This document shows, in pieces, positions 1 to 12,402 of a DNA stretch of 64,000 bases (the first letter of the stretch is position 1; each line of letters begins with the position of its first letter). This stretch comes from Lolium rigidum (lineage: Eukaryota; Streptophyta; Magnoliopsida; Poales; Poaceae): positions 32,079,047 to 32,143,046 of the forward strand of contig NC_061510.1 in NCBI RefSeq assembly GCF_022539505.1, in the 5' to 3' direction. Below the pieces are notes generated by a model that was not told the origin of the DNA, did not search any database, and was given only the letters and a program-made list of their open reading frames with translations. Made by a program: the position numbers and the translations under genes.

Positions 1-3000
1 TCTGATTCAGAAAAGCTCTCCCGTATTGGCCCGTCGACTCCACATACACCAAAGGTGTTTGCTTCCATCATCTCGCCGCCAAGAACCAGATTGCGAAAGA
101 TGATGCTGACGGGTGCTCGCCTGCTCGGTGATGACCGCAACTTCCAACAGGCACCTCAGCGACGATGCTAGGCCGTTGACTTCCGTCCGTTAACGTTGTT
201 CGGAGATGAGGAACCTTACACGCGGCAGAGGTAAATCACCGTTCCCTGATCACCTCCTTTGTCCTTGAGGTCTGCAACTCAAGACTCAAGTAGTCAGGTA
301 TCTGACCCCGTTCCCTGATCGCCTCCATGTTCCTTCGATATGATGCTCTGCTGACACCATTATTATTCATGGCATTTCTTGGCATAATTTTATATCCGAA
401 CTTGGTGCCATTTAGACTTATTTGTTGCTTGATTTTTGTTGGTTGATGCCTAATACATACTTTCGCAGGAAAAGCAACAAGACTTATTTATTACCTCTTC
501 TTGATGTTGCCTGTGGATCTTCTCGGTCCTTTGTGCATCTAAGTTCGTTTTATTTTTTATTTCACAAGAACCTTCATCACCTGTAAAGGTTTCAGTTGCC
601 TTGTGGCGGGTTTCTTCTTGATTAGTCTCTTTCTTGTGTTTCCAGAAATGTGTACATTGTCCCCACGTAGCACCTCTCTTCTCTGGACCTCCCATACGTC
701 AGTAATTCTAAAAAACAACACCTACGCTCCTTACTTTCTCCATCTAATTCTTGACACCAAAGTTTTCATATATCATGTAATTATAAGCCTGGATACTTTA
801 CTTCTGTTTCAATTTCCAGTCTAAATATGCACACGAATATGAATATGATGCAGTAACTATTTGCAAGCTAAAACGTGGGATTTCGGAGTTCTTGATGCTC
901 ATCATCAAAGCCTAAACCTTACGCCCCCATTTTAGTTGCTTTCAGCATCACCCCTTGGTGGCCAGCTCCATCAGTCCCTTGCTCTTAGCCTGTGAGAACT
1001 ATGGACAAGCTATTGGTGTTGTAAGTTGAAACAAAGGACCGGAGTTTGCAACCAGTGCTCCAACACAGAAGGATAGCCTTACCATGGTTTTTGTTATAAA
1101 ACATGTAGCATAGAAGAATTTTCTTAGAAAATATGGGTTCTTAAATTTCAGAGATCATAAAGCATCCAAAATCCCAAGAGCAACATTTTTCTGTATTTGA
1201 TAAATGTTTATAATTATGTGCAAGAACGTTGAATAAAAATGATGTTGTGCTAGCGAGCGGCTCGATGGAGGCCTGCCTTTGTTACTATACTGGACCGAGT
1301 GGCTGGCTAAAGAGATGAGTCTGTTGCCCTGCATCTCTAAATGGTTTGTTTTCAAATCTGTTCTATATCTTACAAGATACTATGGTTTTATTCCAGCAAT
1401 TGTTGTATATTTTATTTTTCATTTTCCATTTTTTGCAACCCCATTGCCAGCATCACATGTCTGTATAGTGCTCTTTTGGTTTTATCCGAAACTGATTTAT
1501 GATAGATGTCTCTCCTATAAATTTGGAAAATAGTCATAGTTTCTATATTTCACTTATAGCATGCTCATTCACAGAACCCTCTGCATAAACTTTGTTTTCC
1601 ATTCAGCTATATGAGAGAATGAATAATAGAATCCATGCTCATGGGACAAAGATTAGGGAAGGAGTTCATAGGACGGTCCACAAGGAAAGTAAGTACTTTC
1701 GATACATATATAACCGTTTCTAATGTTCCACATTTACTGGGACCAAGCCTGGAAGCGCAAGTAGTCACTATAAGTTAGGAATGTAGGAACCAGGTGAGCT
1801 TGTGACCTGCACTCTGTTTTCTGCGCATCCTTTGTTATGTGAATGGCATTGTTCAGTAATTGCAGCAAAGGGTAGGAAAGTGTGTTTACGGAACACTGCT
1901 CTTGATAGTACAGGAGATGGCATACAAAAATATGTTTGCTCGATAAATAAAATTAAATATGTATAAGTGGCATTGTAGCGATAGCTTCAAATATGGATGG
2001 AAGTAGACCATCTCATGAGGTTGGCTTATATTACTAAGACATGGATGTGTGTGTACTGGAATAATGTCCATGCTGTTTTTTCTTGATTAGCATATTACCT
2101 ATGCTTCCATACTCTATGCATCCTACTATTACTACTACTCCATGTCTCCATGCAATTGACTGTTGCTTGATATTTTTTGTTTAATTGATATTTTCTTTGA
2201 AGGTCGATTCATTCTTGACATACCTTGTACTTATGATCTCTTTCACGCCTGGCTCATGTTCTCTTAGAAGGAAAATCATGGACGTAGCCTGGAGGATCTG
2301 CTAACCGAGATGGAACACGTCATGAGGCCTCATGGGTATACCATTATTACTTTATAAGAGGCAAAGCTGCTATCATAGAGTGTATACCAAGAAACTTTTA
2401 CACGCAATGTGATGGTGATGAAAGAGTCCTGATCGCGCGAAAATATATATGGGATTAGGCTATGATGTTACCATCATAAGACTTTGATCGTTCCTTCTTT
2501 CCATTGTAATCCAGTTTTTGTGGTGCTTTTGGTTGAGCTTATTTATTTATTTATTTAGAACCTCAATATGGACCGACTCAGATCTATTTCAGATCCTATT
2601 TCAGTTTTAGCTTCAATTGAATCTCAGGTCTATATCAGCATTTAATGTATTTCCATTTAAATATAGATTAATAATACTTGCAAACTACGATTGGACGCAG
2701 ATGAGCACAATCCTAAATTCACAATTATTGTGGTGTTGCTCTGGATCACAGGTTCTCTCTTTTTTTATGGACTTAAGAGTCTGCATATTACTTAGGAAAA
2801 ATCTAATATCTGGCTTGCCGATAAAATAGGAAAAGTTGCATGGTGACGAGAAGTAAGCAAAAAAAATAAAGGAGAGAAACGGAACAAGAAGCCGGCTCTC
2901 ATCTTATGTCGTATGAAATTAAGCTTGATGCATGTCATTCTTCATTCATTATTTTATGAAATATAAAGTGTATGCATATTATGCAAACAATTTTTTTTAA

Positions 3001-3330
3001 TGTTTTTGGAATACTATGTGACTCTTAAATATGATGACGGCTAAAAACTTTAGCTACAGTGGCAACACACAGGAATTTCATTGTCTTTATATAAATGGAT
3101 GCACAATGAGGTTACCATCGACAGGTAGAACAACATGGACATTCAGTTGGACTTGTTACTCTTTGGCCAAGCGCATCCTGCTACAATTATTCATTAGCTT
3201 TAGTAAGAGAAAATATGTGAAGTTTTTTCATGTTCATATTTGTACCTTTTAGACAAAGAAGAATGTTAATGTTGAATACCATGTGACTTTTATATATATG
3301 GCATCTAGATTTACATGCATATTTTTGACA
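1..3330. other. AT-rich intergenic sequence, no gene supported
   Basis: I see no reading frame longer than about 85 codons and no recognisable protein motif. The first 300 bases are less AT-rich and could be the edge of a repeat or gene remnant, but nothing identifies it. The remainder is low-complexity AT-rich DNA typical of grass intergenic space. Confidence 0.5.
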
Positions 3331-3386
3331 TGTGGTGAGAGAAGGAAAAACTTTAGAGCCGTAGCAACGCACGGGTATTCAACTAG
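3331..3386 (+). mobile_element. Possible Helitron-like 3' end
   Basis: The sequence around 3358-3387 has a short CCGT...ACGG stem, then CAA and CTAG followed by T. Grass Helitrons commonly end in a GC hairpin followed by CTRR before a host T, often with the string GCAACGCACGGG, which is present. The stem is only 4 bp and I found no matching 5' TC terminus upstream, so this may be a decayed or 5'-truncated copy. Confidence 0.35.
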
Positions 3387-3775
3387 TAAAGTATATATAT
3401 GAGTATTTTTGTTAGAAATTTGTATTTTTTTATTTCCAAAAACACAACATATTTTCAAAAGAAAATTTTGTCGTCCAATCTTTGACATATATATATAGCT
3501 AAGTATTTTTTAGCATATTATTTTGAGACTGAAAGGTGGATGTTTCAAAAATTTCAGCAAGCTAAAAAAATGTCGTTCTCAATGTATATGTATTTCCGAT
3601 ATTTTTTTCTACAGCCCAAATCATAACGATTTTTTTTTACCGCATCTTGGCACGTACATAATAACAATGTATATGTATTTCCGAATTAAAATTTGTATTT
3701 TTAATTTTTATAAATAAACTAATTCTGCACAGGAATATATATTATAATAAGGCGTAATCCACATGTTTTACTGAA

Positions 3776-3845
3776 GTGAATGAGTGGTGTCCTGGTTCCA
3801 TGCGCAAGCCTGGACCAACAGGTCTCAAGTTCAAATCCCCACATT
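3776..3845 (+). repeat. tRNA-like (SINE-type) segment with a B-box-like motif
   Basis: AGTTCAAATCC at 3829-3839 resembles a Pol III B box, with an A-box-like stretch about 45 bases upstream near 3783. A true tRNA is unlikely because no acceptor stem or anticodon arm can be folded. A SINE head is the simplest reading; no tail or TSD was identified. Confidence 0.3.
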
Positions 3846-4019
3846 GCACCTATTTTGATTTTATTTCTTTCCTACGCGCCTGACAGGTGGGACTCACACG
3901 GACAGGCTGGTCACTCTGGGTTGACTTCTTCAGGATATAGAGATAGTAAGGGTTGTTTCTGCAAATTTTCTGAGCGGTATTTTTGCGAAACCAGACAGCT
4001 GACCGGTTTGTGACCTAGC

Positions 4020-4090
4020 GTGCACACGGAAGTAAAGTTATGTGACTCATTTACACATTTTGCAACTTCCGTGACTTAAGTGCACATGTG
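4020..4090. repeat. Short imperfect inverted repeat
   Basis: GTGCACACGGAAGT at the left and ACTTCCGTGAC...GTGCAC at the right can pair as a stem with an AT-rich loop. It could be a MITE remnant. No terminal duplication was recognised. Confidence 0.35.
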
Positions 4091-4159
4091 GGACAAGTTG
4101 TGTGACTCCCAGTGCTATTTACTCCAGTGGATGACCTGTGAGAGGCTGTGAGTGTGACC

Positions 4160-5255
4160 TTTAAATGCCAGAAGCTAGGTCAAGCCTCACTTGCAACTCA
4201 CCTCTCCCTCTCGGCCTCTCCCTCCCTTTCTCCTCCACAACAATGAGAAGTGGTGTCGCCATTGCTTTTAACAGACAGAAAGAAATCAAAGTCTTCTCTC
4301 CCTCTCCGACTCTACAAGTCTCCCTCCTTTCAGTGGTCATTGGTCAATGGCGCCGCTGCCGCCTTGGCGCAAAGATCACCTCCGGCACCGGCGACTCCTC
4401 TGCATGGAGTCTGCCACCGCGAAAGCGAGCTGGTACAACAAGAGCAAAGAGGCGATGAGTTTGTAGGAGCTGCTGCTGCGCGTGTGCATGTAGGCAAGTC
4501 TAATGCTTGGCTGTTCTGTTTGATCGTGACGGATTTACTTAAGTTTCTGCTTCATCTCCCCTCCGAATTGAATTTGATAGCTCGTGTTGTCGCCTCGTGG
4601 TTTCATCGAGAATTTCCTTGGTCTCTCTCACGCACCCTCGTGGCTTTGTGCTGGTTGAGTATCTCCAATCCGATTCTTCTGTACGCTGGGACGACTGTTC
4701 GGGATCGATTGACGGTGTGTGCAGGGCTTAGTTAGTCGTTGGGACGATTGTTGCTGCATTGTGGCAATGCATTGAACCAAATTCACCATATGGTATGTGC
4801 AGTATTATTCAGTGTCATGCACAAGCAAGCTGGTAGATACTGTTGGGCATAATGCGGCACAGATTTTTCATGTGTGTCTGACTTGCATCAGCAGTCTTGG
4901 TCTGATCTTCATTGGTTGTACCTGGCAATGTTCTTTGGTGAAGGCATTGTTTCGAAACTCGGATTTTCTCCAGGACGAAAACACAAGAGCTACGATCTGG
5001 TGATGACAAAGCTTGTGCATTGTTTTCTTCTTGGAGACGTTGTTTTTGGAGAATCTCGTTTGTAGTTTGGGTGTTTTCTTCAGTAGTGGCTAGGGTGCTA
5101 TTGTGCAAGTGGTTCATCACAACCACAGGGTCTTTGTTTTTTATCCTTTTTATTTTGTTATTGGCTATGTGCATCCGTGATGTCTTTGAACATCTTGTTA
5201 ATGCAGAGGCTATGTGTAATTGATGTCTTTACGGTATTAATATATTATATTTATT
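4160..5255 (+). mobile_element. LINE-like (possibly non-autonomous) element, 3' end near 5255
   Basis: Positions 5165-5255 (a gtgcatccgt motif, then tgcagaggct, gtgtaattg and a TTAATATAT tail) match, in the opposite orientation, the 3' end of the LINE-like element at 5337-6590. The two are related elements facing each other. The upstream part (4160-4740) is CT-rich then GC-rich, as LINE 5' leaders often are. Its reading frames (up to 161 codons) show no endonuclease or reverse transcriptase motif. The 5' boundary is a guess and a TSD was not found. Confidence 0.4.
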
Positions 5256-5321
5256 GAAAAGATACCTTTATTGCTTCACGAACATAGGACGAAAGTAAAT
5301 GGAGGAACAACGAGGTAGGTA

Positions 5322-5336
5322 GATTCATCACGAGCT
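5322..5336. repeat. Left TSD of the LINE-like insertion
   Basis: GATTCATCACGAGCT, identical to 6591-6605. Confidence 0.8.
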
Positions 5337-6590
5337 TTTAGTATATATTAATATCAAGAAGATACCAATTACACCCAGCCTCTGCAACAACGCAATACTC
5401 TAATAGCATTACGGATGCACACAGCCAAAAAAAGAAAGAAGAATTACATAAAAGAAAAGTCCCGCTACGGTATTCCAGCCCTAGCAACAACGGTACATCC
5501 ACCACCAAGACAACACCTGAACTCCAGGCTCTCCAAAAGCGATGCCTCCAAGAAGGGAACAGTGCACAAACGCCGTCGTCGCCCGATCAAAGATCTTAGG
5601 TTTTCACCCTGAAGATAGTCCCTGCTCTCAAAACAATGCCTTCAACAAGGCAATTGCCAGGCACAACCAATTAAGGCCAGACCTTGGATTTTCACCCTGA
5701 AAGGTAAGACGCTGAACTTCCCAGTGTTGTCGCCCCCACTTGCATACTGCTGTTGCGAAGCCTAGAACACCAAGCAAGCCCCTCAACAGTGCACAGACTA
5801 GACCCTCCATTGCTATTCCTCCAATCCGGCCATCATGATATTCTCCGCCTCTGACTTCACCATGGACCAAAATGTCATCTGGTGGCAACAAAGAAAAGAG
5901 CTTCACGCCGCTCCCTCCGGAACCAAACGGTCGGAATAAAAGCATGGGTGCGCACGACCGAATACCTCACATCCAGCAAACTGCAGGCATCGTAGCACTG
6001 GTACATTCGCCGGTGGAGCATTCCGGAACTCAACATTCCGGCCAAATCGAGAGAAACGAGCCTCAGAAAGATCTTCATCTTCGCACAAGAAGAACCCTAG
6101 AACAGCCACCTTTATTCAAAGGAGCAGACGAACAGGCCCCCACGCCGCCATCCGCTGTCCAACGCCGACAAACGAGGTTGAAGCAACCTCCACCCAGAGA
6201 CCTGGCGGGATCGTGCAGCAAACCACAGCCCACACTACCCAGTTCGGGCCCACGCAGCCCAGATCAGCCCGCACGGTCGGCCGCCGGCAACGCCGCGCCG
6301 CCTCGCGCCGACAGGCCTGGCCGCCGCCCGCCGGATCCCCGCGTCCGCCGCCGGACGAACCACCACCGCGCAGCCCTTGAAGAATCGCCCCAGCGCGGAA
6401 GGGCTCCGCCTCGCTGCACCTCCTCGCCCTCCACCATTTGGCAGCTGGGCGCCGCCACCACTGCCCGGGCCGGCGGTGGCAGCGGCCAGGGAGGCTCGGG
6501 AGGGCGCACTCTAGTCGCCGGTCTGGGGCCCTTCGGAGCCGCCGCCGCGCAAGCTGCCCAGGAGGGGGTTACGGGAGGGAGAGGGGGTTC
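5337..6590 (-). mobile_element. LINE-like insertion, minus strand, with a 15-bp TSD
   Basis: The insertion is bordered by perfect 15-bp direct repeats, GATTCATCACGAGCT, at 5322-5336 and 6591-6605. On the minus strand it runs from a GC-rich 5' end next to 6590 to an AT tail with TAATATATACTAAA next to 5337. A long variable TSD and this 3' tail are typical of target-primed LINE insertion. At about 1.25 kb it lacks endonuclease and RT domains, so it is non-autonomous or internally deleted. The long GC-rich ORF on the plus strand is read as a composition effect. Confidence 0.75.
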
Positions 6591-6605
6591 GATTCATCAC
6601 GAGCT
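6591..6605. repeat. Right TSD of the LINE-like insertion
   Basis: GATTCATCACGAGCT, identical to 5322-5336. Confidence 0.8.
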
Positions 6606-6738
6606 AGTCCGTATATTTCATATTACTCTACATTGTTAAATTAAAGCTAAACGTTGCAAACTTTGACTAACTATATAAACAAGAAAATCAACAACTATAA
6701 TACCAAATCAATATTGATTGAATCGTAATAAAGTACTA

Positions 6739-7121
6739 CTCCCTCCTTTCATTTTTTTCGAAATGGGGAAATACCCCGACTCTGTATCAAAGTGATACAT
6801 GTGGCATTTATTTCACTTATTCAATAAAGACCGTCAAACATCCTACAAAGAAATATATAAATCGAAGCTGCCAAACAAGATGACAACACATCACTAACTA
6901 GCTCGTATAGGGGACAAAACAGGCCCTAGTTCCCCGGCAAAACTTGAGAGAGCGCCTTGTGTGCTCACTCCCCATCTTCCGCCAACCCATCTCGAGAGTG
7001 CATATCGAAGCAAAATCCCTTGCCAGGACTGCGGTCGAACTATATCTGATCCAAATTAGTTGTAGTATCAACGAATCTAGACATACATAAATTTGCGATA
7101 ATTAATTTGAATCAAAGGGAG
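6739..7121. mobile_element. Stowaway-like MITE interrupted by a LINE 3' tail
   Basis: The left end CTCCCTCC follows a TA dinucleotide. The right end AAAGGGAG closes a partly complementary arm (ATCCAAATTAGTTG against ATAATTAATTTGAAT). About 6752-7040 does not fit the MITE: it starts with a T run followed by CGAAATGGGG, as reversed grass LINE tails do, and looks like a later insertion. The right TA is mutated (TG), so the duplication is imperfect. Confidence 0.45.
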
Positions 7122-7806
7122 TGTATTTTTAATTACATAGTTGATATTACAATATATATATATATACTTGGTCAAATATCTAAAATTTTGACTTTCACCA
7201 GAACTTGTATATGTATTTATGAGTGTCAACCATTTGGAAGCATGCATTAGCAGTCGAGCATGCAACACAAGGTGTTTAGAGCACCTCTTAGCTAGTCACA
7301 CTAGAAATGCGCCATAAAACCCTCACCTCGCATTTCATCTATCACTTTCTCGGTCTTCTCTCTCACTGCTATATATTTTTTGGACTTCGTCTCTAGCTAA
7401 CAAGCACCACCAACGTGGCGATGACAACTTCTTCCACGGTGGTGGCGCACACCTTCGCGGCAGCGGCAACAATGGTGGTGATTACTTTGAAACGCTAGGT
7501 TAGGGTGAATTGTTTAGATCATGGTGAGGGATAACACATCTGATTAGCGTCTTTGCTTACAGAACTCTCGATTTCTGCATTATCATGACATGTTGATTAA
7601 TTTTGGGGCTAGATCCAATAATGTGAACATTATATTGGTTCTATTTGAATGAGGTTGAATGATGATGTTTGAGGCCACCAAGTGAAATATCCTCAGTCGA
7701 TCTGCTTCGGATATGTGTTACATCATGTTTGTCAGTGATTGGAAAGATGTTGTTGCATGGTCGCGCTCATGGGAATAGTTGCAACCGTGCAACCAGAAGG
7801 CCTCAC
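7122..7806. other. Intergenic sequence, no gene supported
   Basis: Mixed-composition DNA with frames under 65 codons. A short GC-rich stretch at 7400-7500 has no recognisable product. Confidence 0.45.
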
Positions 7807-8430
7807 TTTTTTTTTAAATAGGAGCATAGCCCCAGCCTCTGCATCCAAAGGATGCACACATCTTTTTTTTATTAGATTATTCACGAAGCTTTACAAGGAA
7901 GAAACAAAGATCAACTCGAAGCCACCTTTCCAGCGACAACTCGCTATACCTACAAAAGTGATGAAAGGGACGACCATGAACAGGGCCATTACACTGACAA
8001 TACACCAACACACATCATCTAAAACCGAGTGCTTTCCTAAGCCGCCCATTGGCTGGTGAGAAGCACAACCAGTGAAGCAGATCCTCCACGCACGCCATTA
8101 CACATGCCGCAGAAATCGTTACCGCCGTATTCCTTGAACCCATCTCCAAAAGGGATCATCGCATTGATCTTGCCAGGCCTGCCATCGATGCCGCCACGGC
8201 GCTAGACGACACCACCATCATACGCGCGTCCATCACACTGTGTTCGTCTCCGATACACCACTGCACCATGCTGCCGAGACTCGACGATGCCAACACAGCA
8301 GAAACACACCGCTCCACCTCAGCACCACCACCATCCGTTGTCTGCTCCAAAAACGATGCCCCCAACAGGTAGAACGACGCTACGCGTCGCCATCATCCGA
8401 TTCGGGATACCCGGGTCTGGGGTTTCCCCC
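7807..8430 (-). mobile_element. LINE-like 3' fragment, minus strand
   Basis: A T run at 7807-7815 is the reverse of a poly(A) tail. It is followed by the reverse of a common grass LINE 3' region (agcctctgcat...ggatgcacaca), related to the tails at 5255 and 5337. It continues through GC-rich sequence to about 8430 and has no domain-bearing ORF. The 5' boundary is placed where the next tandem array starts. Confidence 0.5.
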
Positions 8431-8436
8431 GGGTCT

Positions 8437-10991
8437 GTTTATATTATGTACTGTACTCATATCGTGGATAGACTTAGCTTGTGCCTGGTCGTTAGTGCTT
8501 GCCTGGACTATGTCGCAAACCTCTGGGTCCGTATCGGAGTACGGCCGAACTTCGTCACGGGTAGCTTAGTTGGGTGGCTCCCATTAAATTTTCTCTTGCA
8601 TTGGGAACGGTCTTGCTGTGAGACTCCACCTATAGTAAGTGGGTTCGAGCATGTGTATGGTTACATTTGGGCAACCCCTGCAGGGTGTACATCTTATCGA
8701 TAAGTTGTGTTCGCGGTTATGCATGACTTGGAATTGTATAGCTCGATCATAGAACAACTTACACCTTTATGTTGATGTTAATAATTTGCTAATAACTTGC
8801 GTAGTAATATAGCATTACTACAACGGTTACCTAATAAAACTTGTCAACAGTGTGAGTGCCCTTGTTAGTACTTCTTCCTTTTTGAAGGGGGAATGCATCA
8901 GCCGGGTTATGTTTGCAGAGTATAGAACTGTTAGTTTTATGCGCTCCCGTACCTTCTCTGATAGACGAATATTGTAGAGTGTCTCTATAGGTTTTTAGTG
9001 CTTGCGCGCTGCCTCTTAACCCCACCATATTGCCTATATGTTTCTCTTGCATTGTGAGCAGAGGCATCCGTGAGCCCTTTTGCGAAAGCATCAGAACTTT
9101 GACTCGCTAATGTCCCCTAGGACCCGAGTTCTTGTTATCTGTTCCAAGATTGACCAATCTAGCCATACGTGGGGAAGTGGGACCCCGATCACCCACTACC
9201 TTTCGTCGAGTCTATTTATTGGGAGCCACAACCTTGGTTTTATTTGCCCATATGCACGATTTACTTCCTGTTGCCTTCGGGTGTTTATATTATGTACTGT
9301 ACTCACATCGCGGGTAGACTTATCTTGTGTTTGGCCGTTAGTGCCCGCCTGGACTATGTTGCAAACCCCTGGGTCCGTATCAGAGTACGGCCGGACTTCA
9401 TCACGGGTAGCTTAGTTAGGTGGCTCCCATTAAACTTTCTCTTGCATTGGGAATGGTCTTGTTGTGAGACTCCACCTGTATTAAGTGGGTTTGAGCATGC
9501 GTATGGTTACATTTAGGCAACCCCTGCAGGGTGTACATCTTATCGATAAGCCGTGTCCGCGGTTATGGACGACTTGAAATTGTATAGCCCGATCATAGAA
9601 CAACTTACACCTTTATGTTGATGTTAATAGTTTGCTAATAACTTGTGTAGTAATATAGCATTACTACAACGGTTACCTAATAAAACTTGTCAACCGTGTG
9701 AGTGCCCTTGTTAGTACTTCTTCCTTTGTGAAGGGGGAATGCATCGGTCGGGTTATATTTGCAGAGTATAGAACTGTTAGTTTTATACGCTCCCTCACCT
9801 TCTCTGATAGGCGAATATTGTAGAGTGTCTCTATAGGTTTTTAGTTCTTGCGAGCTACCGCTTAACCCCACCATATTGCCTATACGTTCCTCTTGCGTTG
9901 TGAGCAGAGGCATCTGTGAGCCCCTTTGCGAAAGCATCGGAATTTGACTCGCTAATGTCCCCTAAGATCCGAGTTCTTGTTATCTGTTCCAAGATTGAGC
10001 GCTCTACCCGCACGTGGGGTAGTGGGACCCCCATCACCCACTAACTTTCCTCGAGTCTGTTTATTGGGAGCCACAACCTTGGTTTTATTTGCCCATATGC
10101 ACGATATGCACGATTTACTTCTTGTTGCCTTCGAGTGTTTATATTATGTACTGTACTCATATCGCGGATAGACTTATCTTGTGCATGGTCGTTAGTGCCC
10201 ACCTGGACTATGTCGCAAACCTCTGGGTCCGTATCGGAGTACAGCTGAACTTCGTCACGGGTAACTTAGTTGGGTGGCTCCCATTAAACTTTCTCTTGCA
10301 TTGGGAACTGTCTTGTTGTGAGACTCCACCTGTAGTAAGTGGGTTCGAGCATGCGTATGATTATATTTGGGCAACCCCTGCAGGGTGTACATCTTATCGA
10401 TAAGCCGTGTCCGCGGTTATGGACAACTTGGAATTGTATAGCTCGATCATAGAACAACTTACACTTTTATGTTGATGTCAATAATTTGCTAATAACTTGC
10501 ATTGTAATATAACATTACTACAACAACTTGTCAACCGTGTGAGTGTCCTTGTTAGTACTTCTTCCTTTGTGAAGAGGGAATGCATCGGTCGGGTTATGTT
10601 TGCAAGTATCGCTCCCTCACCTTCTTTAATAGACGAATGTTGTAGAGTGCCTCTATAGGTTTTGAGTGGTTGCGCGCTGCTGCTTAACCCCACCATATTT
10701 CCTATACGTTCCTCTTGCGTTGTGATTAGAGGCATCTGTGAGCCCCTTTGCGAAACGTCGGAACTTTGACGCGCTAATGTCCCCTAGGACCCGATTTCTT
10801 GTTATTTGTTCCAAGATTGAGCGCTCTACCCGTACGTGGGGGAGTGGGACCCCCATCACCCACTACCTTTCCTCGAGACTGTTTATTAGGAGCCACAACC
10901 TTGGTTTTATTTTCCCATATGCACGATATGCACGATTTACTTCCTGTTGCCTTCGAGTGTTTATATTATGTACTGTACTCATATCGCGGAT
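8437..10991. repeat. Tandem array of ~0.85-kb units
   Basis: The phrase GTTTATATTATGTACTG starts at 8437, 9283, 10137 and 10959, giving units of 846, 854 and 822 bp and a 33-bp start of a fourth. Units agree along their whole length with scattered substitutions and small indels. The 12-bp duplication atgcacgatatgcacg just before the boundaries at 10137 and 10959 is absent before 9283. No unit carries a conserved ORF; the roughly 110-codon frames are not kept open in all copies. The fourth unit is cut by the LTR at 10992. Confidence 0.85.
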
Positions 10992-11880
10992 TGTCGGGGG
11001 GAAGACCCCGGGTAGGGCAATAGATGAGGAGCAGCTGGCTCAAGGCCGGCCGGCCCGCGACAAAGGCCGGCTGAGGAGCAGCCGGCTGGAGCCGTGGCCG
11101 GCTGCCTTGGGAGCCGGCTGGCTCTAAGTCTTAGTCGGCCTGGCAACGGCCGCCTGCGCTGTGGCTAGGCCGGCTTCTACAAGCCATATCCGACTGGGTT
11201 CTGACGGCTCTGACCGACTCGAGGCTGGCGAGTCTTGCAGGAGAAGGAGCTGGGTAGGTGGTCCGGGTTCAAAGGTCCACGCTGACCTCATCTCCCGTAA
11301 AGTAAGGGGCACTGTGGAGCAATAGTGCCCCTCACTCGACAGGCCAGCATGGCTGACGCTGCTCCGTACGGCTACAGGGCATGATGGAGACAGGGACTCC
11401 TCCTCTCCATACCGCTGACTCCGGCAGGCGGATGGGACAGGCCATGAGGCCTCAACGGCTCCTGGCGTCAACGCCTCGGAAAGGAGCGGAAGCCGAAGCC
11501 GGCCTAGCCGACCACTAGGTTCTAGGGACTTCTATGTAAAGTGCCAGCGCCTATATAAGCTGCACTACCCCCTCTCGTGCAGGGGATCGATGAATCATTT
11601 CCTTAGCCTTTCTAGTCTTAGCGCTGCCCTGTGAGAGAGATCATCTTCTTCCTTAGCCTCCCAGGAGCAGCCGGACACAACTCTAGGAGCACCATTGTAC
11701 TGTGATACATCATATACACTCATAGCAGGAGTAGAGGTGTTACCTCCACCGGAGGGCCTCGAACCTGGGTACGTCGCCGTGTCGCTCGTGCCCATACCCG
11801 CATCCGAATACCACCGTAGACCCGGCAGGAACCACCTTCTTTGGCCATCCTATGGCATATGCCGTGACGATACCACGACA
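10992..11880 (+). mobile_element. LTR of gypsy element X (5' LTR by its adjoining PBS)
   Basis: The 889-bp LTR runs from TGTCGGGGGG to ACCACGACA, so it starts TG, ends CA and has TGTCG/CGACA terminal inverted repeats. A TATA-like box lies at 11551-11560 (CTATATAAGC). A PBS follows directly. It is inserted in the fourth unit of the ~0.85-kb array after CGGAT. The partner LTR is not in the window. Its coding continuation lies on the opposite strand at 25109-19138 (see findings). Confidence 0.8.
11551..11560 (+). promoter_or_regulatory. LTR TATA-like box (element X)
   Basis: CTATATAAGC about 330 bp before the LTR end and upstream of a CT-rich stretch is a plausible core promoter for the element transcript. 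Confidence 0.5.
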
Positions 11881-11882
11881 TT

Positions 11883-11901
11883 TGGCGCCCACCGTGGGGC
11901 C
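11883..11901 (+). promoter_or_regulatory. Primer-binding site of element X
   Basis: TGGCGCCCACCGTGGGGCC begins two bases after the LTR end. TGGCGCC-type primer sites directly after the LTR are usual in plant gypsy elements. The exact tRNA was not matched. Confidence 0.7.
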
Positions 11902-12190
11902 TTCAGCATCTGCGGCTGGTGTCTTCATCCGGACGGGCCTCACCATCACCACCGGCGAGCGAGTCGCTTCAGGCTTGATCTGGAGATTCGGCTCCTCGAC
12001 CGCGTCGGCCGACAACGCTGGCTGCTTCGCCGACCGGCCCTTCCCAGCCGGCGGCAGCGTCATCTCCTTCGGCGGCTTCGACGTCTACGTCGCCACCGTC
12101 GCACCTCCGCGCTACCCGCAGCGGGTGCTGCGCTGCGCAAGCCCTCCTCCCGGAGCCGGCATCAGCAACACCACCGCCAGCCCCTGCATC

Positions 12191-12402
12191 ATGCACGAGG
12201 TCATGGCAACCGGCGATGACGCCGGGGCCAAGTCCACGCGCGTCCGTGGTCCGGACCTGGAGCGCACCACCGCGGGCGGCGCGTCTGGCTCAGGCGCAAA
12301 AGCGCCAGCACCACCATCCCGGCTGGAAGAAGTTCGGGCGAAGCTGAGCTCCCCGCTCACGCCTGGTGGGGACCCCACCACCATCGAGGCGGACTTGGAG
12401 GC
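12191..12402 (+). pseudogene. gag N-terminal fragment of element X, cut by S1
   Basis: The frame is open from inside the LTR (11852). ATGs at 12191 and 12203 are the likely start region. The encoded piece is Ala/Pro-rich and then mildly acidic. It ends where the S1 LTR begins at 12403. Its last residues lead in frame into the gag segment that starts on the minus strand at 25109, and the 5 bp next to the break (GAGGC, 12398-12402) are the complement of 25105-25109. It is therefore the missing 5' end of the minus-strand gag, separated and inverted. It has no function as it stands. Confidence 0.7.

Noticed and set aside
3781..3845. Functional tRNA gene
   Set aside because: A B-box-like motif is present but no cloverleaf can be formed.
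4250..4735. 161-codon frame
   Set aside because: No motif and overlapping alternative frames; probably part of a LINE-like leader.
5872..6639. 255-codon GC-rich plus-strand frame
   Set aside because: It lies antisense within a LINE-like insertion, crosses its TSD and has no domain; a composition effect.
8240..10403. Several 85-138-codon frames in the 0.85-kb array
   Set aside because: Frames are not conserved between units, so they are not coding.
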